Of a stretch of DNA of 64,000 bases, positions 11,561 to 20,896 are shown in pieces (the first letter of the stretch is position 1; every line of letters begins with the position of its first letter). Location: assembly GCA_963556195.1 (NCBI GenBank), contig OY744532.1, forward strand, positions 103,468,083-103,532,082. The letters run 5' to 3'. Position numbers and translations under genes: made by a program. Source of the stretch: Sepiola atlantica. Taxonomy: Eukaryota; Mollusca; Cephalopoda; Sepiida; Sepiolidae. The notes beneath the pieces are model-generated. The model was not told where the DNA came from. It did no database searches and saw only the letters and a program-made list of their open reading frames with translations.

Positions 11561-13195
11561 TTGCTGCAGGATCCAACGAGGCGGCTTCAGCTAAAACAAT
11601 CACTTCTTCAGCATCTGCGGGACCAATACCCCACCAGGGCTGACGAACATTGGCAAAAAATGAAGTTCGCCATTTTAGACGCCTGTGAAGACTCGATTGG
11701 TTTGAATAAATATAAGAATCAAGATTGGTTCGATGAAAATAACCAAGAAATAAAAGAGCTAATCGAGCAAACAAGGAAAGCGCTCGCATCATATCTGAAC
11801 GACCCAAACTCAGAAGCCAAAAAGAAAAAAAACATAGAGAATTAAAAGCCAAAGTACACACAACTACAAGAGCCATTAAAAACAACTGGTGGACGAACAA
11901 ATCTAAAGAGATACAACTTTATGTTGATAAAAACGACATGAAGAATTTCTTTAGTGCAACCAAAATTCTCTATGGTACCAGCACTCAAGGTTTAACACCT
12001 TTGCGAAGCAGGGACGGCTCTCGAATTCTCAAAAATAGTGGTGAAATCTTAGCCCGGTGGAAAGAACACTTTGAAGATCTTTTAAACCGACAATCAATCG
12101 TTGACGACAATGCGATACATCAAATACCGCAACAACCTGTGGACGATTCACTGAACAGAATCCCCTCTCTTGAAGAGGCCAAGATTGCCGTCCTTGTTTT
12201 GAAAAATAATAAGGCTGCCGGTATGGACAAAATCCCTGCCGAAATCTATAAATATGGTGGGCAACGCCTGCATTCACAGCTGCATCAACTTAATGTCAAA
12301 TATGGGTACAGGAGGAAATACCAACTGACTTAAGGGATGGCCTAATTACAACAATCTTCAAGAAGAAAGGTGAAAAAACTGACTGTGGAAATTATAGAGG
12401 TATCACACTACTATCAATAGCTGGAAAAATCCTGGCTGATATCTTAACCAAGAGACTAACACCTCTTGCTGAGTCTGTCTTACCCGAGTCACAATATGGT
12501 TTTCGACCGGCTCGTGACACCAGTGACATGATATTCAGTCTGAGGCAGCTTCAGGAAAAATGCTGAGAGCAACAACAACCTTTATATATGGCTTTCATCG
12601 ATTTTACAAAAGCCTTCGATAGTGTAAGCCGTGAGCTTCTCTGGAAAATTCTATCAAGAGCTGGTTGTCCAGAGAAGTTCATCAGAATGATGAAACTTCT
12701 TCACGACGATATATCTGCAACGGTAATCGCAAATGGCTGCTCTACGGATCCATTCAAAGTAAAATCTGGGGTCAAATAGGGATGTGTAGCTGCACCAACT
12801 TTGTTCTCAATCTTTATTGCGACTATACTGAACGTGTTGGATGGTCAACTACCACCTGGTATATACATAAACTACATAATGGATGGTGGAGTTTACAACA
12901 TAAGACGTCTGAAGGCCAGAACTAAAACAAATGCTCATTCTCTTATTGAATTTCAATATGCAGATGATAATGCAATTTGTGCACTCACTTAAGAGGATAT
13001 ACAAGCCACGATCAATGCCTTTGCCAATGCATACTCAAAATTAGGATTAAACATCAAGATTAAAGAATGAGGTGTTATTCCAGCCCTCACCTCAAGATAA
13101 CTGCAGAAACCCTCCTAATATTCAGCTGGGCGGAGAATCGCTGCAAAACGTAGATCGCTTTGCATCTGTATATGGTGCTCAGGTTCCCGTCGCTA
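11561..13195 (+). pseudogene. Reverse transcriptase domain of RTE-like LINE
   Basis: In successive frames: a linker (11561-11845); AAGMDKIPAEIYKYGG at about 12214-12260, an early RT motif; KKGEKTDCGNYRGITLLS at about 12365-12417; QYGFRPARDTSDMIFSLRQL at about 12491-12550; the catalytic-box motif MAFIDFTKAFDSVSRELLW at 12588-12645; and QYADDNAICAL at about 12954-12985, with the intact YADD catalytic box. Several frameshifts and stops (for example near 12330, 12565, 12777 and 12990) separate these blocks. The frame ends at about 13195 without the C-terminal region. Confidence 0.85.
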
Positions 13196-14160
13196 AAAAC
13201 TAGTATTATTTGATTATTGTATGTTACTACTATTACGTTAGGGCAATCTGTAATTAACGTACAACATTTACCAAATGTGTTAGGCAATTTCCGCTGCCTT
13301 GTTACTAATAGACGCGTATAGCCGTTCTGCACCAGTGCCTGCAATCACAGTGTACCAGCACTAAAAGCAATATATAAGCGCTTTTTCGGTGGACATGCAC
13401 ATACCTTGTGTAATAGTAAACACAAATATGCCTACGTTACTCTAGTCTAGAGCAAGTCAGCCTGTTTTGTTTGTTAATATAAAATCTACAAAACCTATGA
13501 TGGTCTGCTTGGGTTGGGAAATGCGTCGTCGAAATATTGATTCCAAATGAAGTGTGAACAATGTTTGAGAAAGGGTCGAAAATGAGACTTCATAAGACTT
13601 AGGGGGTTCCCGTGCTATTAAGTGAACTAATACAAACCTAAACATTGTGTCGGTTATAATTTCAGTATATAGAAATTGGTAATTGCATTCAGCAAATTTT
13701 CTGAAATTGCTACAACTAATGATGCTCTCAACCGAATCAAATCTAGTAAAAATTGGAATTTATATTTGTTGACGACAATTCTGTTTTTTTTAGAAAGTGA
13801 TAATAGAGGCAATAGTGTAGAAATGTGAATGATATTTAACCTCTGATTGACCAATGCATCTATCATTTGTAGTAGTTGTCAGTGATAAATTATTCATTGT
13901 GGATGTTGACTATTGCTTTCTGGAAAGACTAATCATCAAAATTGTTGATCTGCGTTGCCATTTTGATGAAAACTTCCCAATTAATCCCGCATTTTTCGAA
14001 TTGTTGAAGGGTCATTTCCAGATGGAGCTCGGACAGTATGGCTGCTTGTGCTTTAGCATAGGTTGCTTGTGTGGAGAGCTCGTTAGCTTGTTTTAAGATT
14101 TACATAGTTTATTCTATTTATGTGAGCTCTAACCTTTTAATCATGCCTGATACATCATAT
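13196..14160. other. Gene-less stretch between LINE and DNA transposon
   Basis: About 960 bp of AT-rich DNA. Short open frames exist on both strands but none has a recognisable motif. Ends with the sequence CATAT that abuts the transposon's left end. Confidence 0.6.
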
Positions 14161-14725
14161 TAGTCCATGAGCCAAACCCATAAATTTCATCGATTGGTAC
14201 CACCTGGTGGGACAAAGGGACACTACGTTTTTCTGAAATACCTATGTTTGTAGTTACAGAAAAACTTTGAAGCCAGGCTGGGATCCACAGCTAAAGTGCA
14301 AAAAATCACTATCGATTATGGGTACCCTTGTCAAGAATTGTGCCATAAAAGAATGGGGTGGGGCAAATTAAAACGCCTATAACTCAGTAACTAGAGGGGA
14401 TATATTGACATGTGACCACTCATTTTGTCCCTTACAAAAAAGCCTATGAAATAACATTAGATGTGTTGTAGCCCTGACATAGGTCATTGGAGGTCAAAGG
14501 TCAAATGTCAAAAAAATGAATTTAAAAAAAAATGAAGGTGTAAGTATTATTAGACGAAAATGTGATAACAAAATGAGCATTTCTCTGACAAAGGTAGTCT
14601 TTTCTTGAAGAAAACAATCTAGTCCATTGATAAAAAGTACAAAATAATAAATGTTATGGTGGTTTGATGTCCTGAAAAAACCCCGAAAAATGTATTTTGA
14701 GTATAATCTTTTTTTATATGTTGCT
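14161..14725 (+). repeat. Left terminal inverted repeat of Academ-like element
   Basis: Matches the reverse complement of 20335-20896 almost throughout. Divergence is concentrated in the outer 100 bp and in poly-A/poly-T stretches, and the centre (about 14270-14520) is nearly identical. The inner limit is set by GTTGCT at 14720-14725, matched by AGCAAC at 20335-20340. TIRs of more than 500 bp are unusually long for a cut-and-paste element. Confidence 0.9.
14481..14503 (+). promoter_or_regulatory. Clustered nuclear-receptor half-sites (DR4 + DR1) in left TIR
   Basis: AGGTCA at 14481-14486, a 4-bp spacer, then AGGTCAAAGGTCA at 14491-14503, a perfect direct repeat of AGGTCA with 1-bp spacing (DR1, the consensus for RXR/HNF4/COUP-TF type receptors). 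The same cluster is preserved in the right TIR. Binding is inferred from the consensus only. Confidence 0.5.
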
Positions 14726-14924
14726 ACAGAAATTATATGTTTTTGGCGAGTCCACAACATTCTTATGAAATTTGCTTTGTTTCAGGTAAAGTATGGAACG
14801 CACTGATGTAAGCATGGAAGAAGGTGAGGTAGAAGAGGCTGAGGGCAACCAATGAACCTGTGAAGCTTTACAAAAACGTCGTCGACATTCTTGTATTTTC
14901 AATTGCTCTGAAAGAGACTCCGAT

Positions 14925-17900
14925 TTGAATTCACCAAAGGATTTGAACTCATGGACACAACTTGTTCGCGCTGCAGAAATGAGATGTTTTGATGCAATTC
15001 TTGATATAGCTATAGCAGCAGGTGATGGATGTGTGCCAGAAATCTTTTATCACCGACAGTGCAGGAATCGTTTCACCAAGAAGCGGGATCTAGATTCTAT
15101 TATAATAAGTGAGGATCCACGAGAACCTGAACAGTCACATACAGGTAGTTCAAAAGTATTCTACAGACGTCAAACCGCAGTCACATCTTCAATATACAGG
15201 GTGTACGAGGCTGTTTGTATCTTCTGTTTGAAGACTAGTAAATATATGAAAAGTACAAACAAAAGAGATCCACTGATTAAATGTGTTAACCTCCAAGCAG
15301 ATAAGACAATCAGAGCTGCTGCTACACATAAAAATGACACCCGAGTTATCGCTCTTCTCTCACGTGATCTTGTAGCTGCCGAGGGTCACTATCACCGTCA
15401 GTGTTACCGTGATTACACCAGACCTCCTAAATCTGGTGATCGTAACAATACCAGAACTTCCTTAAGTATTTTTACCACACCAGAGAACATTGATTCTGAA
15501 CTTCTATATGCTAGAGCTGAAAAACTATGTTATGACAAACTTTTTGATAACATTAGAGATGTACTATTTAAAAAACCGAGGGTTATCAAGTTAACAGAAT
15601 TAACGGAGGACCTTACAAGTTTTCTGCGTGAGATGGGAATCACTGAAATTAAATCTTCAACAAAGAAGCACATTCAAAGGAAGCTCCAGAAGGAATTTGG
15701 TCAGAACATTCACATGATACCTAATGACAGTGGTAAAATTTTAGTGTACCCAGACAATCTGTTAAGAGGTGATCTAGTGAAAGAGAACATGAGATTGAGA
15801 GAAGAGTTAGATATCTTAACAAATGACTCTGTGGACAAAGATGGAATCATTAGCAAAGCATCTCGTTTCATTAGAAATGATGTTAGAAAGATAGATATCA
15901 GCACACCATGGCCTGTCGCAGCTGCAGAGATGTGTGACCCATGTATTTTCATTCCAGATGCATTAAATAACTTTTTGAGAATTATTTTTGTTGGTTCACC
16001 TGTATCTGATGATATTCCTCGAAAAACACAAATACTAATACAGTCTGTTGGACAAGATATTGTGTATGGTGTGACCTGTGCTAGAGTGAAACCACCAAAA
16101 CATATTATTCTCCCCCAAGCTGTGAAAAGCCTCACTGGAAACACCGAACTGATACAAATTCTCAATCGTTATGGACATGGCATTTCATACACAACGATGG
16201 AAGAATTTGATACTGCTCTTGCTCTAAAAAAACTGGAGAGCCACACTGACAATGAATTTGCATTACCCAATGACATTTACCCTAACACAATGGTGACATT
16301 GGCATGGGACAATATTGATAGGTTAGAGGAAACACTCAGCGGAGGGGGCACATCACACAGGGTGAATGGAATTCTAATACAACCAAGAATATATGGCCCA
16401 CATTATTTGCCAACAGCTGATAAAACGACAAGTTCTCTAGAGTCATTTAAAAAGAAAAGAACATTGAGTGTTATACAACCGTGCTTACCACTATATAATG
16501 CTGGAGAACGTGTTGGTCCTTTATCTCGGGCGTACATTGATGTGAAGGATGATGAAATGAACTATGATGTGTATAAGAAAACATTACTTTGGGTTCTTGC
16601 GAGATTGCACAGCTCTGTGAATCAATGTGTTGGTAGTTGGACTGGTTTTCATATCAATGTGCGTGAAAATGAACAAGTTACAGCAGACACTGTTCGATAC
16701 TTACCTACCATAAATGCACCAGCACCAGAACTGTCAACAATGCATGAGATACTGCTACAGTCACAGAAAATCAGACGTGCTTTGTCCCTCCAAAGCATTG
16801 TTCTAGTGTTTGACCAAGCTCTATACGCAAAAGCAACTGAGGTGATTTGGAAACATAAAGACACCTTTTCTGATATCGTTCCAAGGCTGGGTGTGTCCCA
16901 TACAGTATGCACTTTGCTTGGTGTCATAGGGAAGCGGTTTCAGGATGCTGGTTTGAAGGATTTGTGTATTGAATCCGGAGTAATAGCTGACGGTTCGATT
17001 GGTGGGGTCCTTGATGGGCACAAGTACAATCGTGCAGTTAGATTCCACAAACTTCTTTATGAGGCATTACTTCGTCTTGCATGGAGAAGCTTCTGTAAAA
17101 AACAAGACTTTGAAGATAGTTGTGGTGATATTGTGAGCTTGATAGAAGATTTTTCCAGCAATGTATGCTCTGAAATGTTGTCGGAGACTCTCTGTAATCC
17201 ATTGTTTGTGTCTGTGGCTTACCAGTTTTTTGAATATCTTGAAACTCTACGCTTTCAGTCAGGTGAGCTGGCAGCATTTTGGATGTCTTACATAGACCTA
17301 GTAAACATCGTCCTAAATATGCTTCGTGCCTCCCGGGAAGGAAATTGGTGTTTACATTTGCAGTCAGTTCGGGATATGATACCATGGTGCTTCGCATACG
17401 ACCGAATGAATTATGCACGGTACCTTACACATTATTATGCAGAAATGACCCATCTTAAAAAGGAGCACCCTGAGCTTCACAATTTCCTTGATCATGGTGG
17501 ATTCTCAGTTCAGCTTAGTTCCAAGAACCCATTCGGAAGGATCCCAATTGACCAAGCTATTGAGGAAACAGTGAATAAAGACACACAAACAGCAGGAGGC
17601 ACAAAAGGTTTTAGTTTAAAAGCTAGTGCAATTACCAGATACTATCTTACTGCTGAATATCGCAGTTCATTTCTACATTTACTAAGGGATACCCTAGGTA
17701 CCAATGCTTGTACCGCTGTTATTCATCCAGATTTGAGTGAATCTCGAATGAGAAGAGATGAACGAGACATTACTTCGCTTGTGAATATGTTGGAAAATAT
17801 TTGGGTCAATCCATTCTGTTCTCCAAATCAAGAACTTCTCAACATTTCCACAGGGATTGCTGCTCCTGGAGATATTTCCCATGATCTCTTGACAGCTAAA

Positions 17901-18656
17901 GAACTTGGCGAGAACTCATATATTCAGTTCAGAGAAGAAAGACTCGAAAGTCAACCACCAAAAACGAAATTCCATGATCCTATAAAGAAAGCTAACTTAA
18001 AAACATTTACTGACATGAGAGTGAAGAGAACTTATCAGTCTGCTGGGAGAGCAATCATCATCAAAGCCGATAGAGATCTATTTGCTAAGATGATATTGAT
18101 TGCACAAACTCGTGAAGTTGACTTGAAAGAGGTACTTGCACATCGTTTGGGCCCTATTCCATTGGCATTAGCTACACCAGAGGGTACACTACGGAAGACT
18201 GTGAAATCATCTCTCTACAAACACTTGACAAAGGAGTCAACGCCAGTAGAAACAATTCCTGATAATTCTGCATGTATCATAGATGGAATGGCTCTGGTCC
18301 AGAAATTAGATGCAAATCATATGACTTTCACTGATGTAGCTGATACTGTGCTTAATATGGTATTGAGAGAGGGACCAAAATGTAGTCGCATAGATGTTGT
18401 TTTCGATGTTTACCGAGAGCAGTCCATAAAGGATCTAGAGAGGGCTAACAGGGGCTCATCAACTGGAACAGCATACAAGACAATTTCACCTGGACATAAA
18501 ATAACACAGTGGAGAAAATTTCTATGCGCACCGGATAATAAAAATAAACTAATTGAATTCCTAGTGAATAAGTGGAGCAAACCATCACGAATAGAAAGAC
18601 TGGATAACAAATGTATGTTTGTTACAACAGGAAGACTCTGTAAAAAACTGTCATAA
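14925..18656 (+). CDS. Academ-like transposase, N-terminal and core segment
   Basis: The longest open segment, 1,243 codons counted from TTG 14925; it is open back to 14856 and has no ATG at its start. Residues 36-46 (C36, H43, C46) and 98-160 (C98, C101, H157, C160) form two related Cys/His modules that both end in YHRQC; cysteines of the first module's N-terminal half are at codons 14892 and 14904. A DDE-type core follows: WDNID at 461-465 (first Asp 462, then GGGTSHRVNGI), IVLVFDQALYAKA with Asp 630, and a YDRMNYARYLTHYYAEM block (825-841) with candidate third acidic residue E840. Residues 1117-1243 begin an XPG-like N domain (CIIDGMALVQKL, IDVVFDVYREQSIKDLE). The frame then stops at TAA 18654 before the XPG I domain. 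The catalytic triad assignment is by position and motif style and needs alignment. Confidence 0.75.
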   Translation: MNSPKDLNSWTQLVRAAEMRCFDAILDIAIAAGDGCVPEIFYHRQCRNRFTKKRDLDSIIISEDPREPEQSHTGSSKVFYRRQTAVTSSIYRVYEAVCIFCLKTSKYMKSTNKRDPLIKCVNLQADKTIRAAATHKNDTRVIALLSRDLVAAEGHYHRQCYRDYTRPPKSGDRNNTRTSLSIFTTPENIDSELLYARAEKLCYDKLFDNIRDVLFKKPRVIKLTELTEDLTSFLREMGITEIKSSTKKHIQRKLQKEFGQNIHMIPNDSGKILVYPDNLLRGDLVKENMRLREELDILTNDSVDKDGIISKASRFIRNDVRKIDISTPWPVAAAEMCDPCIFIPDALNNFLRIIFVGSPVSDDIPRKTQILIQSVGQDIVYGVTCARVKPPKHIILPQAVKSLTGNTELIQILNRYGHGISYTTMEEFDTALALKKLESHTDNEFALPNDIYPNTMVTLAWDNIDRLEETLSGGGTSHRVNGILIQPRIYGPHYLPTADKTTSSLESFKKKRTLSVIQPCLPLYNAGERVGPLSRAYIDVKDDEMNYDVYKKTLLWVLARLHSSVNQCVGSWTGFHINVRENEQVTADTVRYLPTINAPAPELSTMHEILLQSQKIRRALSLQSIVLVFDQALYAKATEVIWKHKDTFSDIVPRLGVSHTVCTLLGVIGKRFQDAGLKDLCIESGVIADGSIGGVLDGHKYNRAVRFHKLLYEALLRLAWRSFCKKQDFEDSCGDIVSLIEDFSSNVCSEMLSETLCNPLFVSVAYQFFEYLETLRFQSGELAAFWMSYIDLVNIVLNMLRASREGNWCLHLQSVRDMIPWCFAYDRMNYARYLTHYYAEMTHLKKEHPELHNFLDHGGFSVQLSSKNPFGRIPIDQAIEETVNKDTQTAGGTKGFSLKASAITRYYLTAEYRSSFLHLLRDTLGTNACTAVIHPDLSESRMRRDERDITSLVNMLENIWVNPFCSPNQELLNISTGIAAPGDISHDLLTAKELGENSYIQFREERLESQPPKTKFHDPIKKANLKTFTDMRVKRTYQSAGRAIIIKADRDLFAKMILIAQTREVDLKEVLAHRLGPIPLALATPEGTLRKTVKSSLYKHLTKESTPVETIPDNSACIIDGMALVQKLDANHMTFTDVADTVLNMVLREGPKCSRIDVVFDVYREQSIKDLERANRGSSTGTAYKTISPGHKITQWRKFLCAPDNKNKLIEFLVNKWSKPSRIERLDNKCMFVTTGRLCKKLS

Positions 18657-19568
18657 GGCTCTGTAGAAAGTGTCAGTTGTCTAGCGTCTTATCAGGAGGA
18701 GGCTGATACACGACTATTGTTGCATGCCGCTCATTGCGCTGCAGCCAAATTTCCTTCAATCATCATAATCTCTGAGGACACAGATGTGTTCGTTCTGTGT
18801 GTTGCCTTTTCATCTAGGCTATCTTGCCCTCTCTATCTGAAAAGTGGAACTAAGACACGCACCAAATTCACTGATATACAGAAAATATCTAAGATGTTAG
18901 GAGAAGACATTTGTCAAGCATTACCAGGTTTGCATGCATTCACTGGTTGTGACACTGTTTCTGCATTTGCTGGTAAAGGGAAGATAGCTGCTTATAAACT
19001 TTTGGCAAAAAACAAGACACATGTTCAGACATTGAAAATGCTTGGATCTGACTGGAGTATATCGGATGAACTTATGGAAAAACTGGAGGCATTCACCTGC
19101 AATATTTACAATTCAAAGACAACTATATCAAGTGTAAATGATCTCAGATTCAACTTATTTTGTGCTCGAAAAGGTGAAGCAGAATCTTGGCAATTACCAC
19201 CATGTTCATCATCTCTTGTCAATCACTGTCGAAGAGCGAATTACCAGTGTGCCATTTGGAAGAGAAGCTTAGAGGTTTCTCCGGAAGTTCCTGATCCGAT
19301 AGGGCATGGTTGGGGTCTTGAAGATGGTAAGCTTATCATTGACTGGAGTTCTGCATCGCCTGCACCAGAAGTGGTGATGGAACTTCTTTCTTGCACATGT
19401 TCGCGGAAGTGCGTCGAGGAAACATGTAGTTGTTTGCGCAACAGACTAAAGTGTACTTATATGTGCAAACTCACAACTTGTACCAACCAAAGTGAAGATA
19501 CAGATGAGAATTATTTGTGTGGTGATAGTTCTCAGGAGGAAGATGAGGATGATGACATGGATATGTGA
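18657..19568 (+). CDS. XPG/FEN-like nuclease C-terminal segment
   Basis: Same frame as the preceding segment, directly after the TAA. It contains YQEEADTRLLLHA (E-E-A-D at 18696-18707, the XPG I-region acidic pair), SEDTDVFVL (D at 18777-18779 and 18783-18785, the DxD metal-binding pair) and HAFTGCDTVSAFAGKGK (G-C-D at 18945-18953 followed by a helix-hairpin-helix-like GxGK turn), in the order found in FEN1/XPG-family structure-specific nucleases. The C terminus has a cysteine-rich block (CTCSRKCVEETCSCLRN, then C-x3-C-x5-C, about 19393-19477), possibly a zinc-binding module, and ends in an acidic tail (SSQEEDEDDDMDM). There is no start codon at its head, so it is probably translated only if the TAA is bypassed. 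Confidence 0.75.
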   Translation, partial: GSVESVSCLASYQEEADTRLLLHAAHCAAAKFPSIIIISEDTDVFVLCVAFSSRLSCPLYLKSGTKTRTKFTDIQKISKMLGEDICQALPGLHAFTGCDTVSAFAGKGKIAAYKLLAKNKTHVQTLKMLGSDWSISDELMEKLEAFTCNIYNSKTTISSVNDLRFNLFCARKGEAESWQLPPCSSSLVNHCRRANYQCAIWKRSLEVSPEVPDPIGHGWGLEDGKLIIDWSSASPAPEVVMELLSCTCSRKCVEETCSCLRNRLKCTYMCKLTTCTNQSEDTDENYLCGDSSQEEDEDDDMDM

Positions 19569-20115
19569 TGATCTGTTTTGTAATGATCTGAATTATGCAT
19601 GATTTTCTGTGGAAGAACAACAAACATTACAATTAAATTTTAATTTGGTTTATAGCGATTCGCCAGTTTAGTTTGTGTCATTCAAGCACTGGAATGCAGG
19701 ATTAAGTAACATCCAGAAATGATAGAGAACGTGGGTGCAATGCCATCTAGAATATTAATGTAAATAGAGGTTGCGACTTATTGATCTTTCCTGGCCTATA
19801 TAATGACTTATTAATAGGGATATCATCTAATTAAATATGAAAGTCTGCTGATGGGGGCCTTTCCAGTGGCACACATAGGTTATTTGTATAAATAGTCTTT
19901 CTTAGTTTCTAGCTACTTGGATTTTGCATACACTTTTCTACAGAGGTGGGACACCGGTACTTCCCAAAATGACTTTTTAAAAATGGCCTGAAGTAGATCA
20001 GTCTTCCCTGAAACTGGGTCTCAGAAATGTCAATATGATAACTAATATTACTTCAAGGGCATTAACTGGTAACAAATAACTCATTTTAGATTCCATATAC
20101 CGATAGGTGACAATT

Positions 20116-20140
20116 AGAAAGGCATCTCTGATGCCTTTCT
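20116..20140. repeat. Perfect 11-bp stem-loop inside transposon
   Basis: AGAAAGGCATC at 20116-20126 pairs with GATGCCTTTCT at 20130-20140 around a 3-nt loop. It lies in the 770-bp non-coding stretch between the nuclease stop codon and the right TIR. That stretch also carries TGACCTTTTGACCTTTGATG at 20178-20197, another AGGTCA direct-repeat cluster on the minus strand. Confidence 0.6.
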
Positions 20141-20334
20141 GATTTGCACCTCGATTCGATAAAAAACTGAGGAAATTGACCTTTTGACCTTTGATGACCC
20201 ACATAAAATGTTGGTATACGCATAAGATGACCCTTCATTTGTACCTTAGTGTATAAGCAATAGAATGAATAGTCCTTCATTAAAAGTTATTTGAAAGTTT
20301 TGAAATTATCACAGTTTACCTTTCCCTTACCCCT

Positions 20335-20896
20335 AGCAACATATAAAAAAAGATTATACTCAAAATACATTTTTCGTTTTTTTTAAACTTTTTTTTTCAG
20401 GACATCAAACCACCATAACATTATTTTGTACTTTTTATCAATGGACTAGATTGTTTTCTTCAAGAAAAGACTACCTTTCTCAGAGAAATGCTCATTTTGT
20501 TATCACTATTTCATCTAATAATACTTACACCTTAATTTTTAAAAAATTCAATTTTTTTGACATTTGACCTTTGACCTCCAATGACCTATGTCAGGGCTAC
20601 AAGACATCTAATTTTATTTCATAGGCCTTTTTGTAAGGGACAAAATGAGTGGTCACATGTCAATATATCCCCTCTAGTTACTGAGTTATAGGCGTTTTAA
20701 TTTGCCCCACCCCATTCTTTTATGGCACAATTATTGACAAGGGTACCCATAATCGATAGTGATTTTTTGCACTTTAGCTGTGGATCTCAGCTTGGCTTCA
20801 AAGTTTTTCTGTAACTAGATACATATGTCTTTCGAAATATCATAGTGTCCCTTTGTCCCCCAGGTGGTACCAATATCTGGTCTGGCTCATGGACTA
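20335..20896 (-). repeat. Right terminal inverted repeat of Academ-like element
   Basis: Inverted copy of 14161-14725, ending GGCTCATGGACTA and followed by TAT. It retains the AGGTCA cluster (TGACCTTTGACCT at 20565-20577 and TGACCT at 20582-20587). Confidence 0.9.
20565..20587 (-). promoter_or_regulatory. Clustered nuclear-receptor half-sites (DR1 + DR4) in right TIR
   Basis: Reverse-complement of the left cluster: a perfect DR1 (AGGTCAAAGGTCA) and a third AGGTCA four bases away. Preservation in both repeats may reflect function in element expression, or just shared descent of the TIRs. Confidence 0.5.

Larger units (their letters stand above)
10018..13195 (+). mobile_element. RTE-like non-LTR retrotransposon, dead copy
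   Basis: A single plus-strand LINE copy, broken by stops and frameshifts. A GC-richer 5' leader of about 700 bp (10018-10735) precedes the endonuclease start MASWNVRTLLD at 10739. The endonuclease continues to about 11520 and the reverse transcriptase to about 13195, where the expected C-terminal coding sequence stops abruptly, so the 3' end is missing. The motif style (WNVRTLLD, RPERRTALVARELQR, DIAALSETRL) is the type often auto-annotated as craniofacial development protein 2-like, which is in fact an RTE-type endonuclease. Base composition is less AT-rich than the surroundings. Confidence 0.85.
14793..19568 (+). pseudogene. Full transposase-XPG reading frame of Academ-like element
   Basis: One frame (all positions a multiple of three) runs from ATG 14793 to the TGA at 19566-19568, 1,591 codons, with only two in-frame stops: TGA at 14853-14855 (codon 21) and TAA at 18654-18656 (codon 1288). 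The context CAATGAACC at codon 21 fits a decayed CGA arginine codon, but this is inference. Start choice: 14793 is the first in-frame ATG inside the left TIR, preceded by a splice-acceptor-like TTTGCTTTGTTTCAG at 14771-14785, so the true 5' end could lie in an upstream exon. No frameshift is visible over 4.8 kb, so the copy is either young or was constrained until recently. Confidence 0.8.
14161..20896 (+). mobile_element. Academ-like DNA transposon with XPG nuclease, 6.7 kb
   Basis: Long terminal inverted repeats (14161-14725 and 20335-20896, each about 565 bp and over 90% alike by eye) begin with TAGTCCATGAGCC. Both ends are directly flanked by TAT, a plausible 3-bp target-site duplication. 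Inside is one plus-strand frame of about 1,590 codons, interrupted only by TGA (14853) and TAA (18654), coding for an N-terminal duplicated Cys/His module, a DDE-type core and an XPG/FEN-like nuclease. That domain set, with a short 3-4 bp target duplication, matches the Academ superfamily (XPG-bearing branch) as I know it. A Kolobok-type or other DDE element that independently acquired a nuclease is the main alternative. High TIR similarity and few lesions suggest recent insertion. Confidence 0.85.

Noticed and set aside
14853..18656. Stops in the transposase as A-to-I editing targets (cephalopods edit RNA heavily)
   Set aside because: TGA and TAA could become tryptophan codons by editing, but nothing in the sequence shows this and simple mutation is enough.
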